Source: Pseudomonas sp. BBP2017
GTDB taxonomy: Bacteria; Pseudomonadota; Gammaproteobacteria; Pseudomonadales; Pseudomonadaceae
Reading direction: 5' to 3'
DNA: 64,000 nucleotides
Assembly (NCBI RefSeq): GCF_003024385.1
Contig: NZ_PVZN01000001.1
Location: forward strand, 124,001-188,000
In this document: positions 36,280 to 47,100 of the stretch, in pieces
Numbering within the stretch: the stretch's first letter is position 1
Layout of the letters: each line of letters begins with the position of its first letter
Position numbers and translations under genes: made by a program
The notes under the pieces: model-generated
What the model saw: only the letters and a program-made list of their open reading frames with translations
Databases searched by the model: none
What the model was told of the DNA's origin: nothing

Positions 36280-36635
36280 CGGCCTACCGCTGGCCTACAG
36301 TTGTCTCGCGTGGGTACCCGATAAGTATGGAATGCGCCCTTGCCCGACAGGGAATTCACGGCATGCTAGCGGAGAACTGAATGCTATCAAAGTGCCATTT
36401 CAGACTTACTGAAGATGAGTGCGAAAACGTAGGGGTGGGCAATTTACATGAGTGCCGTGGCCAACAGAGGCCCCACACCCTCTCAGTCCAGGTGCTTCTG
36501 GGCACTTCTCAGCGCAAAAACTCACGAGCGCTTCAGAAACAAGGGGCCGTTGGGCAGAAAATTCCAAGGAGGCTCACTGGAAGCCAGAGTCCAAAGTATG
36601 GGCCAAGGTATGGGCCGAAACCGACCAAACACAAA

Positions 36636-36659
36636 AAAGCCCTGATAAATCAGGGCTTT
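36636..36659 (-). terminator. rho-independent terminator for the DUF4303/HEAT gene
   Basis: A perfect 10-bp stem AAAGCCCTGA / TCAGGGCTTT with a TAAA loop is followed, on the minus strand, by a run of T. It lies about 50 bp beyond the stop of the minus-strand gene at 36711. A second hairpin, TGGCGGA-agcgtag-TCCGCCA, lies at 36670-36690. Confidence 0.85.
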
Positions 36660-36710
36660 AACGAGAATTAGTGGCGGAAGCGTAGTCCGCCAAACCGAGC
36701 CACTGAGTTC

Positions 36711-38006
36711 CTATGGCATCCGCTCTCCATCTGCGACGCACTCAGAACGATGAGCCAGGCTGGGTTTCATAGTTTCCAGGCCAAGGCCCGCGACGTGCCG
36801 TACCTGCTCATCGGTATCCTGTGTTGCCAGGCGTAGCGCCTCGATGGCTCGAAGCGAGTCGTCGGGCAGCAGGCCACGGTTATTCAATCCACTCACAGCA
36901 TGACGACGAATGGCTACGTGAGGTGAAACCAAACCGCGCAAGGCTTCGCTGACATCGGCAGTGGTGGTATCAATCTGGTCATAGACTTCTTCAAGGGTCT
37001 CTTCAACAGCAGCCCGAAACTCAGGATGCTGATCAAGCAGACGCTCAACAGGTGTGTAGTTCAGCACCGGTGGCTGCACGCCCCGCCGGCGGAAACCGTC
37101 GAAGTTAGCGCAAATACCCGCGACAGCGACGTCGGGCGCTTGCTGCATAAGCCAGTCGAAATCCTCAAGGTAACCCAAGGCATTTGCGCACCAGTTGCGG
37201 GTCGGCTGCTTACAGGCCTCAATCGCCTGTCGGCGCAGGGCTTGGATGACGGGCTCATCAGCCATGCCGGCTAGCCCGAGAATACGCGCGGCAGCGGTAG
37301 GCGCTCTATGCCCGTTGAGCAGTTCGATAAGCGCTGCCTGTGCGGGACGGCCATTGGCAATCAGCCAGCGCTCTGCGTCCTCTCCCGAGATACCATCCGA
37401 ACAATGTAGGCGGCTGACGTAGAACGCGACCTGCTCGGCGAGCGGCAAGGCAGCGACATCGCGCAGGGCGTTTTCAATGGCCAGTTCGATAGGGAAATTA
37501 TCCTCGAACTGCTGGCGGGTCATGCTGCGCTTGGCCAAGGGCATATAGCCAGCAAAGTCATGAAAAATCACCACGAAGCCAGGCGTCACACCAGGATGCT
37601 GACTGAAATGGCGGCCCAGCGCCCTGGCGGCACGGCTAACGGTGACCAGCAAGCGCTGCTCAGTCGCTTGCCATTGGCGCGGGCCAAACCGATTGGCGTA
37701 GGCTTGCAGCTCATCATCAAGCCGCGTGAACGGCTCACCAGCGCAGATCTCCCAATCCCAGCGCCAGTCCGCCGGGTTCCACTTCACCGAACTGAAGCTT
37801 TCATCTTGCTCGTCGGGGTAGTCTTCGCTGAGTGCTTGCAGGCTGTTTGCGGCAAAGTTGGGCAGCGACAGAACCGCCTCTTCTTCTCGGTAGCTGGCAT
37901 GAAACGCTGCGCCGTACAAAGGACTGCCCCCCTTATCAAGCAGCGTTTGCAACGCCTGTCTGGCGGCGTCGAACAGCGCCTGTTCCAGCGCTTTCCAATT
38001 CATCAT
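36711..38006 (-). CDS. DUF4303 / HEAT-like repeat protein
   Basis: 431 residues. The N-terminal part (about 1-180, from NWKALEQALFDAARQAL, with PADWRWDWE) looks like DUF4303, a domain found in immunity-type and toxin-related loci. The C-terminal part (about 190-420) is a chain of helical repeats resembling HEAT repeats: PTAAARILGLAGMADEPVIQ, VSPHVAIRRHAVSGLNNRG, TQDTDEQVRHVAGLGLETM. HEAT repeats bind proteins or DNA. It lies just downstream of a broken small gene on the same strand. An immunity protein of a lost polymorphic toxin is one possibility. Confidence 0.65.
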   Translation of the reverse strand: MMNWKALEQALFDAARQALQTLLDKGGSPLYGAAFHASYREEEAVLSLPNFAANSLQALSEDYPDEQDESFSSVKWNPADWRWDWEICAGEPFTRLDDELQAYANRFGPRQWQATEQRLLVTVSRAARALGRHFSQHPGVTPGFVVIFHDFAGYMPLAKRSMTRQQFEDNFPIELAIENALRDVAALPLAEQVAFYVSRLHCSDGISGEDAERWLIANGRPAQAALIELLNGHRAPTAAARILGLAGMADEPVIQALRRQAIEACKQPTRNWCANALGYLEDFDWLMQQAPDVAVAGICANFDGFRRRGVQPPVLNYTPVERLLDQHPEFRAAVEETLEEVYDQIDTTTADVSEALRGLVSPHVAIRRHAVSGLNNRGLLPDDSLRAIEALRLATQDTDEQVRHVAGLGLETMKPSLAHRSECVADGERMP

Positions 38007-38030
38007 TCAGGTCCTTGCTGAAAAGTGAGT

Positions 38031-38384
38031 TCAGCCGAGCAGATCGAGCATCCCTTCAAGGGTGCTTTCCAGGCGGGCTGATTCAATGTGCGTACCATCG
38101 CCATATTCAGCGATACGCAGCGCACACTCAATAATCACCTTAATCCCTCGAGGTGCTCGATGGCCGGGGTATTTGCGTAGCTTGAGTTCGACCCGGGTCG
38201 GGCTTAACCAGGTGCTACGGTCTGCTGACCACAAAGGATCCTCGAAGCCAAACACCACGTTTCCGTTTTGGGTATCTATGATTTGCGGCGGGAACAGCTA
38301 GTGGGAGTTGCCTGCCTCCCACGGGGTCGCCTGGACTTGGTAGCGACCGTCTGGGGACAAGGACAGTATTTCAATGTCGCTCAT
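38031..38384 (-). pseudogene. small unknown gene interrupted by an amber codon
   Basis: From an ATG at 38384 the frame reads MSDIEILSLSPDGRYQVQAT, reaches TAG at 38298-38300 (codon 29), then continues LFPPQIIDTQNGNVVFGFED to a normal stop at 38031, 117 codons in all. The likely ancestral codon at the stop is TGG (Trp). No frameshift is seen, so one base change inactivated it, unless the amber codon is read through. It precedes the DUF4303 gene with 24 bp between them and was probably its operon partner. Confidence 0.75.
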
Positions 38385-38654
38385 AAGTAGGCGTGCTCAA
38401 GGGGGGGCAGGCGTCTGTCGCAATAGGCTGAATTCGGCCTATTGCGGTCGGTCGCCAAGGGTAGCAAGGGGTCGATAGCGGTCAGTTGTTGAACCAAAAC
38501 GCCACCCCATGTCATTAATTTACGCGGCATGAGGGGGGTATCGAGGCATATCAGAAATACTGTAATCCAACGCGTTGAACTTTCAGACAGCAATACTGGA
38601 AATTACGCGCAAGGAACAATACCCTGCCCAGTACACAACCTAGACGAGTTGATC

Positions 38655-40487
38655 ATGTCAGGGAATACACCGTTTCAGACCCCGCGCTGGATGCGTGACC
38701 TCGTCCGTTTCCTGCCACTTAAAAGCCAATTCGTCCTGTCGGGCAACATCCGCGACCTCCAGGCCTGCGAGGTCGCCCCTGGCACGGTCACGGCCCAGAG
38801 CTTCAGCCAGACCCTGTCCGACGCCCTGCTCGACGCTGGCTATGGCCACGTTCTGGCTTGGGACCCAGTGGCTGGTTTTCGTGTGCTTGGCAAGCCCGGC
38901 AGCGACCCGGCACCGGGCCATGCCCTGCTCCAGGAACTCGGCCTGACCCCGGTAAACGGTGCCGCATCTGCAGGTGTAGACCTGCTGGCCGCCACCGTGC
39001 AGCGGCTGCTAGCCCGCAGCGATACACCGGTCGCCCTGATCATCGACTTCGCCTCGCGCCTGGTGGTACGCAACGATGCGCTGAGCGCGGCCGAGCATCA
39101 ACTGTTCACCCAGGCCCTGGTACACGCCCATCAGGCTCGCAGCCGGCCGCAGCCACAAACGCGAAAGCCGTTCTTCAACACGCTGCTATGGCTGGTGGAA
39201 AAAGAAGGTGACCTGCCAGACTGGCTACTGGTCGACAATCCACGCATCCGCCACATTCCGGTCTCAAGACCCGACCAACTGGCCCGCCGCGCCTTGGCTC
39301 CGGCCCTGCTCAAGGGCCTCGCCGGTAGCCAGGAGGCAGGTCAGGACGCCCTCGCCCAGGCCGCGGACGCCTTCGTGCAGAACACCGAGGGCCTGCTGCT
39401 GCTCGACCTCAGCGCCATCGCGCAACTCGCACGAGTCGAGGGTGTGGCCATGCTGCAGATCGCCGATGCCGTGCGCCGATATAAAGTGGGTGTCACCGAA
39501 GACCCCTGGCTACGCATAGACCGCCAGCGCATCCGCCAGGGCGACGAGTTGGTGTACCAGCGGGTGAAAGGCCAGGACCACGCCGTGACCCACATGCTCG
39601 ACATCGTCAAGCGGGCGATGACCGGCGTCGGCGCCAGCCGCAAGGGCAACCGCCCGCGTGGAGTGGCTTTCCTCGCCGGCCCCACCGGGGTGGGCAAGAC
39701 CGAACTAGCCAAAACCATCACCAGCCTGCTGTTCGGCGACGAAAACGCGTATATCCGTTTCGACATGTCGGAGTTCAGCGCCGAGCATGCCGACCAGCGC
39801 TTGATTGGTGCACCTCCCGGCTATGTCGGCTACGACGTCGGTGGCGAACTGACCAATGCGATTCGCGAGAAACCCTTCAGTGTGGTGCTCTTCGACGAAA
39901 TCGAAAAAGCCCACCCACGCATCCTCGACAAATTCCTGCAAATTCTTGACGACGGCGTGCTGACCTCAGGCCGCGGTGATCGGGTGTACTTTTCTGAGGC
40001 GCTGATCGTGTTCACCTCCAACCTGGGCATCTACCGCCTGGGCGATAACGGCGAGCGTGTTGCCAACGTGCTGCCGGGTGAACCCTACGAGCAGGTCCGA
40101 GAGAAAGTCCACAGCGAGATCGACCGGCACTTCAAGCTGGTGCTCAATCGCCCGGAAATCCTCAACCGTATCGGCGAGAACGTCATCGTTTTCGACTTCA
40201 TTCGTGAAGAGGTCGGCCAGCAGATCTTCGAACAGATGGTCGATGGCACCTTCAAGGACCTGCAACAGCAGGATCTGCACGTGGCCATCGTCCCTGAGGC
40301 GCGCCAGACGTTGCACGCTCTGTGCCTGCGCGACCTGTCCAACGGCGGCCGTGGCATCCGCAACCAGCTCGAGGCGCATCTGCTCAACCCGCTGGCGCGG
40401 GCCTTGTTCGACCAGGACGCTCAACCTGGCGAGCATTTCGCCATCAGCCGACTGGAGGTCGGCGGATTGACCCTGGAACGTCGCTGA
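38655..40487 (+). CDS. ClpB-like AAA+ ATPase, first gene of a four-gene operon
   Basis: 610 residues from ATG 38655 (MSGNTPFQTPRWMRDL); the frame is open back to 38529. The C-terminal half is a ClpA/B D2-type AAA+ module: Walker A GPTGVGKT (342-349), Walker B VVLFDEIEKAHP (D414, E415), sensor IVFTSNLG, and a D2-small domain with GGRGIRNQLEAHLLNPLAR. The N-terminal half (about 1-300) has LSGNIRD and LIIDFAS and looks like an AAA module that has lost its P-loop. There is no ClpB N domain. A remodelling or unfolding motor for the proteins encoded downstream is likely. Confidence 0.85.
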   Translation: MSGNTPFQTPRWMRDLVRFLPLKSQFVLSGNIRDLQACEVAPGTVTAQSFSQTLSDALLDAGYGHVLAWDPVAGFRVLGKPGSDPAPGHALLQELGLTPVNGAASAGVDLLAATVQRLLARSDTPVALIIDFASRLVVRNDALSAAEHQLFTQALVHAHQARSRPQPQTRKPFFNTLLWLVEKEGDLPDWLLVDNPRIRHIPVSRPDQLARRALAPALLKGLAGSQEAGQDALAQAADAFVQNTEGLLLLDLSAIAQLARVEGVAMLQIADAVRRYKVGVTEDPWLRIDRQRIRQGDELVYQRVKGQDHAVTHMLDIVKRAMTGVGASRKGNRPRGVAFLAGPTGVGKTELAKTITSLLFGDENAYIRFDMSEFSAEHADQRLIGAPPGYVGYDVGGELTNAIREKPFSVVLFDEIEKAHPRILDKFLQILDDGVLTSGRGDRVYFSEALIVFTSNLGIYRLGDNGERVANVLPGEPYEQVREKVHSEIDRHFKLVLNRPEILNRIGENVIVFDFIREEVGQQIFEQMVDGTFKDLQQQDLHVAIVPEARQTLHALCLRDLSNGGRGIRNQLEAHLLNPLARALFDQDAQPGEHFAISRLEVGGLTLERR

Positions 40488-40489
40488 CC

Positions 40490-41125
40490 ATGGAACTGAG
40501 CCTATCCCGCGTGCACTTCCCGGTCACAACCCTGGGCCCCGGTCGTCGTCTGGGCATCTGGTTTCAAGGCTGCAGCATCCGCTGCCCTGGGTGTATTTCC
40601 GCTGACACCTGGGGGCCAGGCAAGCGCCGCGTGGGCATAGCACAGCTGCTGGCGCAACTGACGCCGTGGTTGGCCGAGGCTGAAGGCATCACCCTCTCCG
40701 GCGGCGAACCCTTCGACCAGTTCCCTGCCCTGCTCGCCCTGCTCCACGGGCTACGCCAGTCGAGTCCGTTGGACATTCTGGTGTATAGCGGCTACTCGCT
40801 GGAGCACCTGCAACCCCAACTGCAACAAGCCGAAGGCCTGATCGATGCGTTAATCAGCGACCCTTTCGACGAGCGCCGCGAACAATCTCTGGCGCTGCGT
40901 GGCAGCGACAATCAGCGCCTGAACCTGTTGACCTCGCTTGGCCGTGAACGCATGTCCAGCTACCAACGCCCCCTGCAACCCGCCGACCAGTCCCTTGACC
41001 TCATGTTCGACGAGAACGGCAGCGTGTGGATGGCGGGGATCCCTCGGCGTGACGACGTACTGCGTCTGCGCGACCTTTTGAACGCGCAAGGCCACCAGGT
41101 CCGCACCAGCGCGCACCGCCACTGA
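40490..41125 (+). CDS. 4Fe-4S radical SAM protein, NrdG-like activase family
   Basis: 211 residues; its ATG follows the previous stop by 2 bp. The cluster motif is C28-x3-C32-x2-C35 in FQGCSIRCPGC, and the SAM-binding GGE is in TLSGGEPFDQF (GGEP at 71-74). Size and motifs match the short NrdG/PflA-type activating enzymes that form a glycyl radical on a partner. No glycyl-radical enzyme is encoded nearby, so the target must be something else, perhaps a neighbouring protein or nucleotide. Gene spacing shows it is an integral part of this operon. Confidence 0.85.
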   Translation: MELSLSRVHFPVTTLGPGRRLGIWFQGCSIRCPGCISADTWGPGKRRVGIAQLLAQLTPWLAEAEGITLSGGEPFDQFPALLALLHGLRQSSPLDILVYSGYSLEHLQPQLQQAEGLIDALISDPFDERREQSLALRGSDNQRLNLLTSLGRERMSSYQRPLQPADQSLDLMFDENGSVWMAGIPRRDDVLRLRDLLNAQGHQVRTSAHRH

Positions 41126-41139
41126 CCGGAATTCGCCCA

Positions 41140-44100
41140 ATGATTCGCTATTGCCCAAACTGCAACACCGCACGCCCGGTACAGGAAATGTTCTGCGAGG
41201 GCACCGTCGACCAGCACCCGTGCAATTGGGACCTGGCCGGCGAGCCTATCCACGCTGACGGCTGGCGCCCGCAAGTCATCCAGACCGCGGAAAATCTGCC
41301 CCCGACAGATACAACTCCGGTCGCGCACGGCATCGCCTGTGAAAACGGGCATGCCATGGACCCCGGCGATCTGATGTGCCTGCAGTGCGACGCCTCACCT
41401 GCCCAGTCTGCAACCAACGGTGTCACAGTTGCTCCGCTCGACGATGCGCCCGCAGCCAGCGAAACATTGATCGAAGGCTGGTCACTGATCCGCCAGATCA
41501 GCAATACCGACGGCGTCCGCGAGCGCTACCTTGCAATGCAGCAGGAAACCGCTCGCCAAGCGGTGCTCACCCTTTACCGACCAGGCGCAGAGCCGGACCC
41601 TGCAGTCTATGACGTGATCCGCCGCTTGCCCCGCGAGCATGTGCCCGAAATCATCGCCACCGGCCGCTGGGATGGCCGTGCATTCGAAGTGGTCGAGGAA
41701 CTGACCGGCGGCAGCCTGGCCGACTTCGACGGAGTGATCCGTGACGCCCACAGCGTGCGCCATGTGCTGCGCGAGCTGGGCCAGGCACTGCACGCATTCA
41801 ACGAGGCCGGGTTACGCCACCGCGACCTGCGACCGGCCAGCCTGCTGGTACGCGCCCATGACCCACTGGACCTGGTGATCAGCGGCTTCGGTTCGGCGCG
41901 GCTGTCGGAGTTCGACCTGGACATCGTCTCGCCCCTGGAGACCAGCCGCTACATGGCCCCTGAAGCCATCGTCGGCGGTGTGGCGACCGCCTCGGACTGG
42001 TGGAGCCTGGGCATGATTCTGCTCGAACAGTTGACTAGAGGTGCCTGCTTCGAAGGCATCCATGCCAATGCCTTCCTCATCCATGTACTGGCCAACGGCG
42101 TGCCGATTCCCGAGGACCTCGACCCACAGCTGAATCTGCTGTTGCGCGGTCTGCTGGCACGCGACCGGCACCAGCGCTGGCAATGGCCCGAAGTCGAGGC
42201 CTGGCTCGACGGCCGCCCGGTGCAGGCGCCAGCGTCAGCCTTCGCCGAACGCGACGACGGCGAAGGTGCCACCTTGCAACTGGGCGAGTCGCACTATCAC
42301 AAGCCGGCGGTATTCGCGCTCGCCGCCGCGCACGCTGAACACTGGCAGCAGGCACTCGACCACCTGCTGCGCGGCGTCATCGTCACGTGGGCCGAGCAGC
42401 TCGGCCTTCCCCCCTCATTGCTCGCCGGCCTGCGCCAAGTGGTGCAGCATGAGGGGCTGGAGGACGATTTCCGTTTGATGCTCGCGCTGAAACTGCTCAA
42501 CCCGGAAATCCCACTGATCCACCGCGGTGATATCGTCACCCCAGGCTGGTTGCTTGAACATCCGCTGGAAGGCTACCGACTGATCAGTGGCTCGGTGCCC
42601 GACCTGCTAGAGCAACTGCAGACCGACAACTGGCTTTCTCGCCTCAAACTGCGCGCCGAGCAGGTTCGCCAGCGCGCCCTGCACCAGCAGATCGAACTGG
42701 TGGGGGAGACCTTGCGGGTGTACCTGCTGTCGACCTCGCGGGCAAAGCTGACCAGCGAATGGCAGGCGCGCCAACGCCTGCTGCCGGATACCGAGCACCC
42801 CGGCCTGCTGGCTTTGGCGGACCGACGGATCATCGCCGAAGAAGACCTGATCGTGCTGCTCAGCGCTTCGATCGGCCAATTCCGTTCGGTGGATGCGATC
42901 ATCGAAGACGCGGCTGAGCTGGCCAGTAGCGTCGAAGTCGGCTGGTTCGACAGCGAAGCTGCCTCAGCGCTGCTGCAGCACCCGCGCCAGGACCTTTACC
43001 ACGGCGTCGATGAGCGCATACGCGGGTTTGCCCGCTGCGGCGTCGCAGCGGTAGATGCATGGGCCGAGCAGTTCCGCCTTGAACGGCGCATGCCCTTGGC
43101 CAAGGCGTTGGTGTTGCTGGCCATTCCGGCAAGCCAGTGGCTTGAGCCGCAAAAGCAGCAGTATGTGTCACAGATCCTCGAATTCTTCGAGAAGAAGGTG
43201 GTAACCGCAGTAATGCGCGGGCCGTTGGTGCGCATGAGCATCGGCAAGACCACCGCCCGAGTCGATCTCAGCGAACTGCATAGCGAGCGCCACCCGGCCG
43301 CCGCCCTGCTCGACCACCTGCTGCTGCGCAACGAACGGGCCGTGAACCTGGACCCGGAGTGCTTCCAGGCCATGCCACAGATTGCCTCGCGCCTGCACGC
43401 GCTGCACCGGCAGAGCGCCTTGTACAAACGCGACACCGGCATCGACGGGCTGTACCTGGGCTTCCCGTTCCTGCTCAGTCGCGACCCACGCGGCACCACT
43501 CGCACACGCATCATTCCGTTGTTGCTGTGGCCGGTGAAGCTGCTGCTGGAAGTGGGCAGCCGCGGCCTTGCGGCCCTGGCCTTCGACAACGAACGCGAAG
43601 AGGTGCGCCTGAACCCCGCGCTGGAAAGCGTACTTGGCGCCGACGCATGCAAGCGCTGGCGCAAGACGGCCGACGAGTTGCTTGGCCGCTCCTCAATCCG
43701 CGCCAGCGATGTGATGGATGCGTTCGGCATGCTTGCAACCGCGCGCTCGCGCAGCATCGTCGGACTACCGCCCAGCAGCGTGGAAGTCGTGCCTTACCAG
43801 GACGAACTGGCATGCGCCGGCGTGTTGTTCCACGTCACCTTCATGGGCCAGGCCATCGGTGAGGATCTGCGCCAACTGAAGTCGCTCTCGCCTGCCGGCA
43901 GCGGGCTCGAGACCGCACTGCGGCTCAGGGCCGACGAGCAAGCCGAGGCCGTGGCCCCGCCGGCTGAACTGCAGCGCTATTTCACCGTCGCCAGCGACCC
44001 CTCCCAAGAGGCGGCGGTGCTACAGGCGCGCCAAGGCCCGGGCCTGCTGGTCGAGGGGCCACCGGGCACCGGCAAGAGCCAAACCATCGTCAACATGGTC

Positions 44101-47100
44101 GCCGATGCCATTGGCCGCCAGCGCAGCTTGCTCATCGTCTGCCAGAAGCACGCGGCGCTGGAAGTGGTGTACAAGCGCCTGGTGGCCGAAGGGCTGGGCC
44201 AGCGTATCGTCATGCTCAACGACGTCAACCGCGACCGCGAACCGATCATCCGCAGCATTCGCGAACAGCTGGAAACCCTGTTCATCGGTGGTGACGAAGG
44301 CCAGAGCCTGCTCCGCCAGCGCGAACAAGTGGCGGCGCGCATCGAGACACTCGAGGGCGAGCTGGACCGTTTCCACCTGAGCCTTCACCGCCCGGACCCG
44401 GCCACCGGTTTGAGCTACCGGCGCCTACTGGGCGAACTGATCGCCCTCGAAGACGGGCCGGCACCGCTCGAGTTTCCGGCGTTGCGCCAGCGCCTGGCCG
44501 TGCTTGACGTTGCCAGCCTGACACGGCTGGAAGAAAACTGCGCGCCGCTGATACGCCTGTGGCTGCCCGCCCGCTACGAAGGCAGCCCCTTGGCGCAGTT
44601 GCAGCCGTTCGCCACGGACCGCTCTACCCTGCTGGCCTTTACCGACAGTCTGCAGGCCTTCAGCCAGGCTGAGCTACAGCGCCAGGCGATCCTGCAAGCT
44701 CACCCGGCCAGCTTCGAGATCGACGACCCTGCGCCGTACCGGGCATGGATGTCCACCCATGTGGCGGCCTTGCTCGATCTGAGTCAGCAACAGCGGCTGC
44801 GCCTGGCCCGCTGGCTACCACTGTTCCGCAGCAAGGACGGCGAACAGCTGCCGCGTGGCGAATCGATGCTGAACGAGCTGCGGCAACTGCAACAGCAGCT
44901 CGAGCAACTGCCCGAAAGCGATTACCTGCCAGCGCTGTCGCCCGCTTTGAGCCTGGTCGATAGCAAGCTGCTGCGCAGCCTGGAAAGCGATTGCGCCAAG
45001 ATCATGGCCGCTCGCTCCTGGCTGGCGCGCATAAACCCGTTGCACCTGATCAGGCGCAAGCGCCTGCACGACTTCCTCGAAGCTCAGGGTGACGCCCGTA
45101 AGGATCAAGCCCTGCCAGGGCTGCGCGCGGCCATCGACCTGGAACAGCAATGGCGCCCCTTGCGCGCCGAACTTGCTGCACTTAACCAGGCCCTGGCCCT
45201 GGATAGCGTCGCCCCGCAGGCAGGCCTGGAGCTGGCTGCCTTGGTCAAGTCTGATATCCGCCAGCTCGTCGAGATCCAGGCTTTGGCGCAAGCGCTGGCG
45301 CAGTCGCCCCGCGCACGCCAGACAGACGACGCCGTGCTTACCGGCGACAAACAACACCTGGAAGCGCTGCTTGGCGATCTGGATGCCTCGCTGCTGCGCC
45401 AAGGCGTGCGCCAATCCAGCCTTGACCAGCTCAAGCTGCTAAACGACTGGCTCGGCAACGAACTGGCTCAACAGCTGCGGCATGCCGTGGAACATAACCT
45501 GAGTAACGAACTGGCCCTCGGCCGCCTGCACGACACCTTGCCCTACCTGGCGGCTTACCAGGGCTTCCGCGCCCGCGCCGGACAGCTCACCGAGGCTGAC
45601 TTGGACCTGCTGGCCCTGCTGCGCCAGCGCCAGGCGCAACTCGACGCGTTGCCCGCAGAGCAGCTCGACGCCGCCGTGCGCCGCCTGCTCAACCGCGAAG
45701 CGCGGCTGGGCTGGAAGCACCGCATCGAACAGGCCAATCCGGAGCTGCTGTTCAGCCAGGAAGAGGCCCAAGCCAAGGTCGCCAGCTTGGCTCAAGCCGA
45801 TAAGCGGATGCGTGAGCTCAACCGCCAACTGCTGGCCACAGGCATCGACCCGACGCGCCTGGGCAGCCGCAAGCAGTGGGAGGATGTGACCCGGCTGACC
45901 GGCAAGCGCTCGCGCCGGCTACGTGAATTCCTCGAACTGGGTGCTCCGCTGGGCCTGATGACATTGCGTCCGGTATGGCTGATGAACCCGGACGTGGCCA
46001 GCCGGGTGCTGCCACTGAAGAACGGCCTGTTCGACACGGTAATCTACGACGAGGCATCACAAATGCCGGTGGAGTTTGCCCTGCCGACCCTGTTCCGCGG
46101 CCAGGTTACCGTGGTCAGCGGCGACGAGAAGCAGATGCCGCCGACCGCGTTTTTCTCCAGCCGGGTAGAAAGCGATGAGGCCGAACTGTTCGATGGCGAC
46201 GAACCGGACGAGGACGCCGACGAAGAACAACGCGAGGCTTTCGAGGACACTTGGAACCGCCGCGAGATCAAGGACTGCCCGGACCTGCTGCAACTGGCGC
46301 GCAACGCCCTGCCCAGCACCACCCTGCAGATCCACTACCGCTCCGCCTACCGCGAACTGATCGGTTTCTCCAATGCCTCGTTCTATGGCAACCGCCTGAA
46401 CGTTCCGGTACGCCACCCCCAGGCGAGCATTCGTCAGCTCAAGCCGCTGGAATTGATCCAGGTCGAGGGCCTGTACCAGAACCAGAGTAACGCTGCCGAA
46501 GCCGAGCATGTCCTGCAGCACCTGGAGGCGCTCTGGCAGCTCCCTTACGCGCAGCGCCCGTCAGTGGGCGTGGTGACCTTCAACCGCAAGCAGGCCGAGC
46601 TGATCGAGGAGCATCTGGAAGCTCGCGCCACCGAAAACGAAGCCTTCCGCGCCGCGTACGCCCAGGAGCGCGAACGCAGCGAGGACGGTGAAGACATGTC
46701 GGTATTCGTCAAGAACGTCGAGAACGTGCAGGGTGACGAGCGCGACGTGATCGTGTTTTCCTCCACCTTCGGTCGCAACAGCCAGGGCACCTTCCGCCGC
46801 CACTTCGGGGTGCTTGGCCAGACCGGTGGCGAACGCCGTCTGAACGTGGCGGTGACCCGTGCTCGGCGCAAGGTTGTGATGATCACCTCGATGCCCATCG
46901 CCGACATTTCGGACATGCTCAACACCCAACGCGCCCCCGCCAGCCCACGCGACTACCTGCAAGGTTATCTGGAATACGCACGAGCGCTGTGTGCCGGCGA
47001 ATTCGACTACAGTGGCAAGCTGCTGGGTCGCCTGCAAACCGACCGCAGCACGCAAGTGCATGGGCACGACCAGGGCAGCGACGGCTTCGCCAGAATCGTT

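Noticed and set aside
40490..41125. Calling the radical SAM protein NrdG (class III ribonucleotide reductase activator)
   Set aside because: No nrdD gene is present and the operon partners are an ATPase and a helicase fusion.
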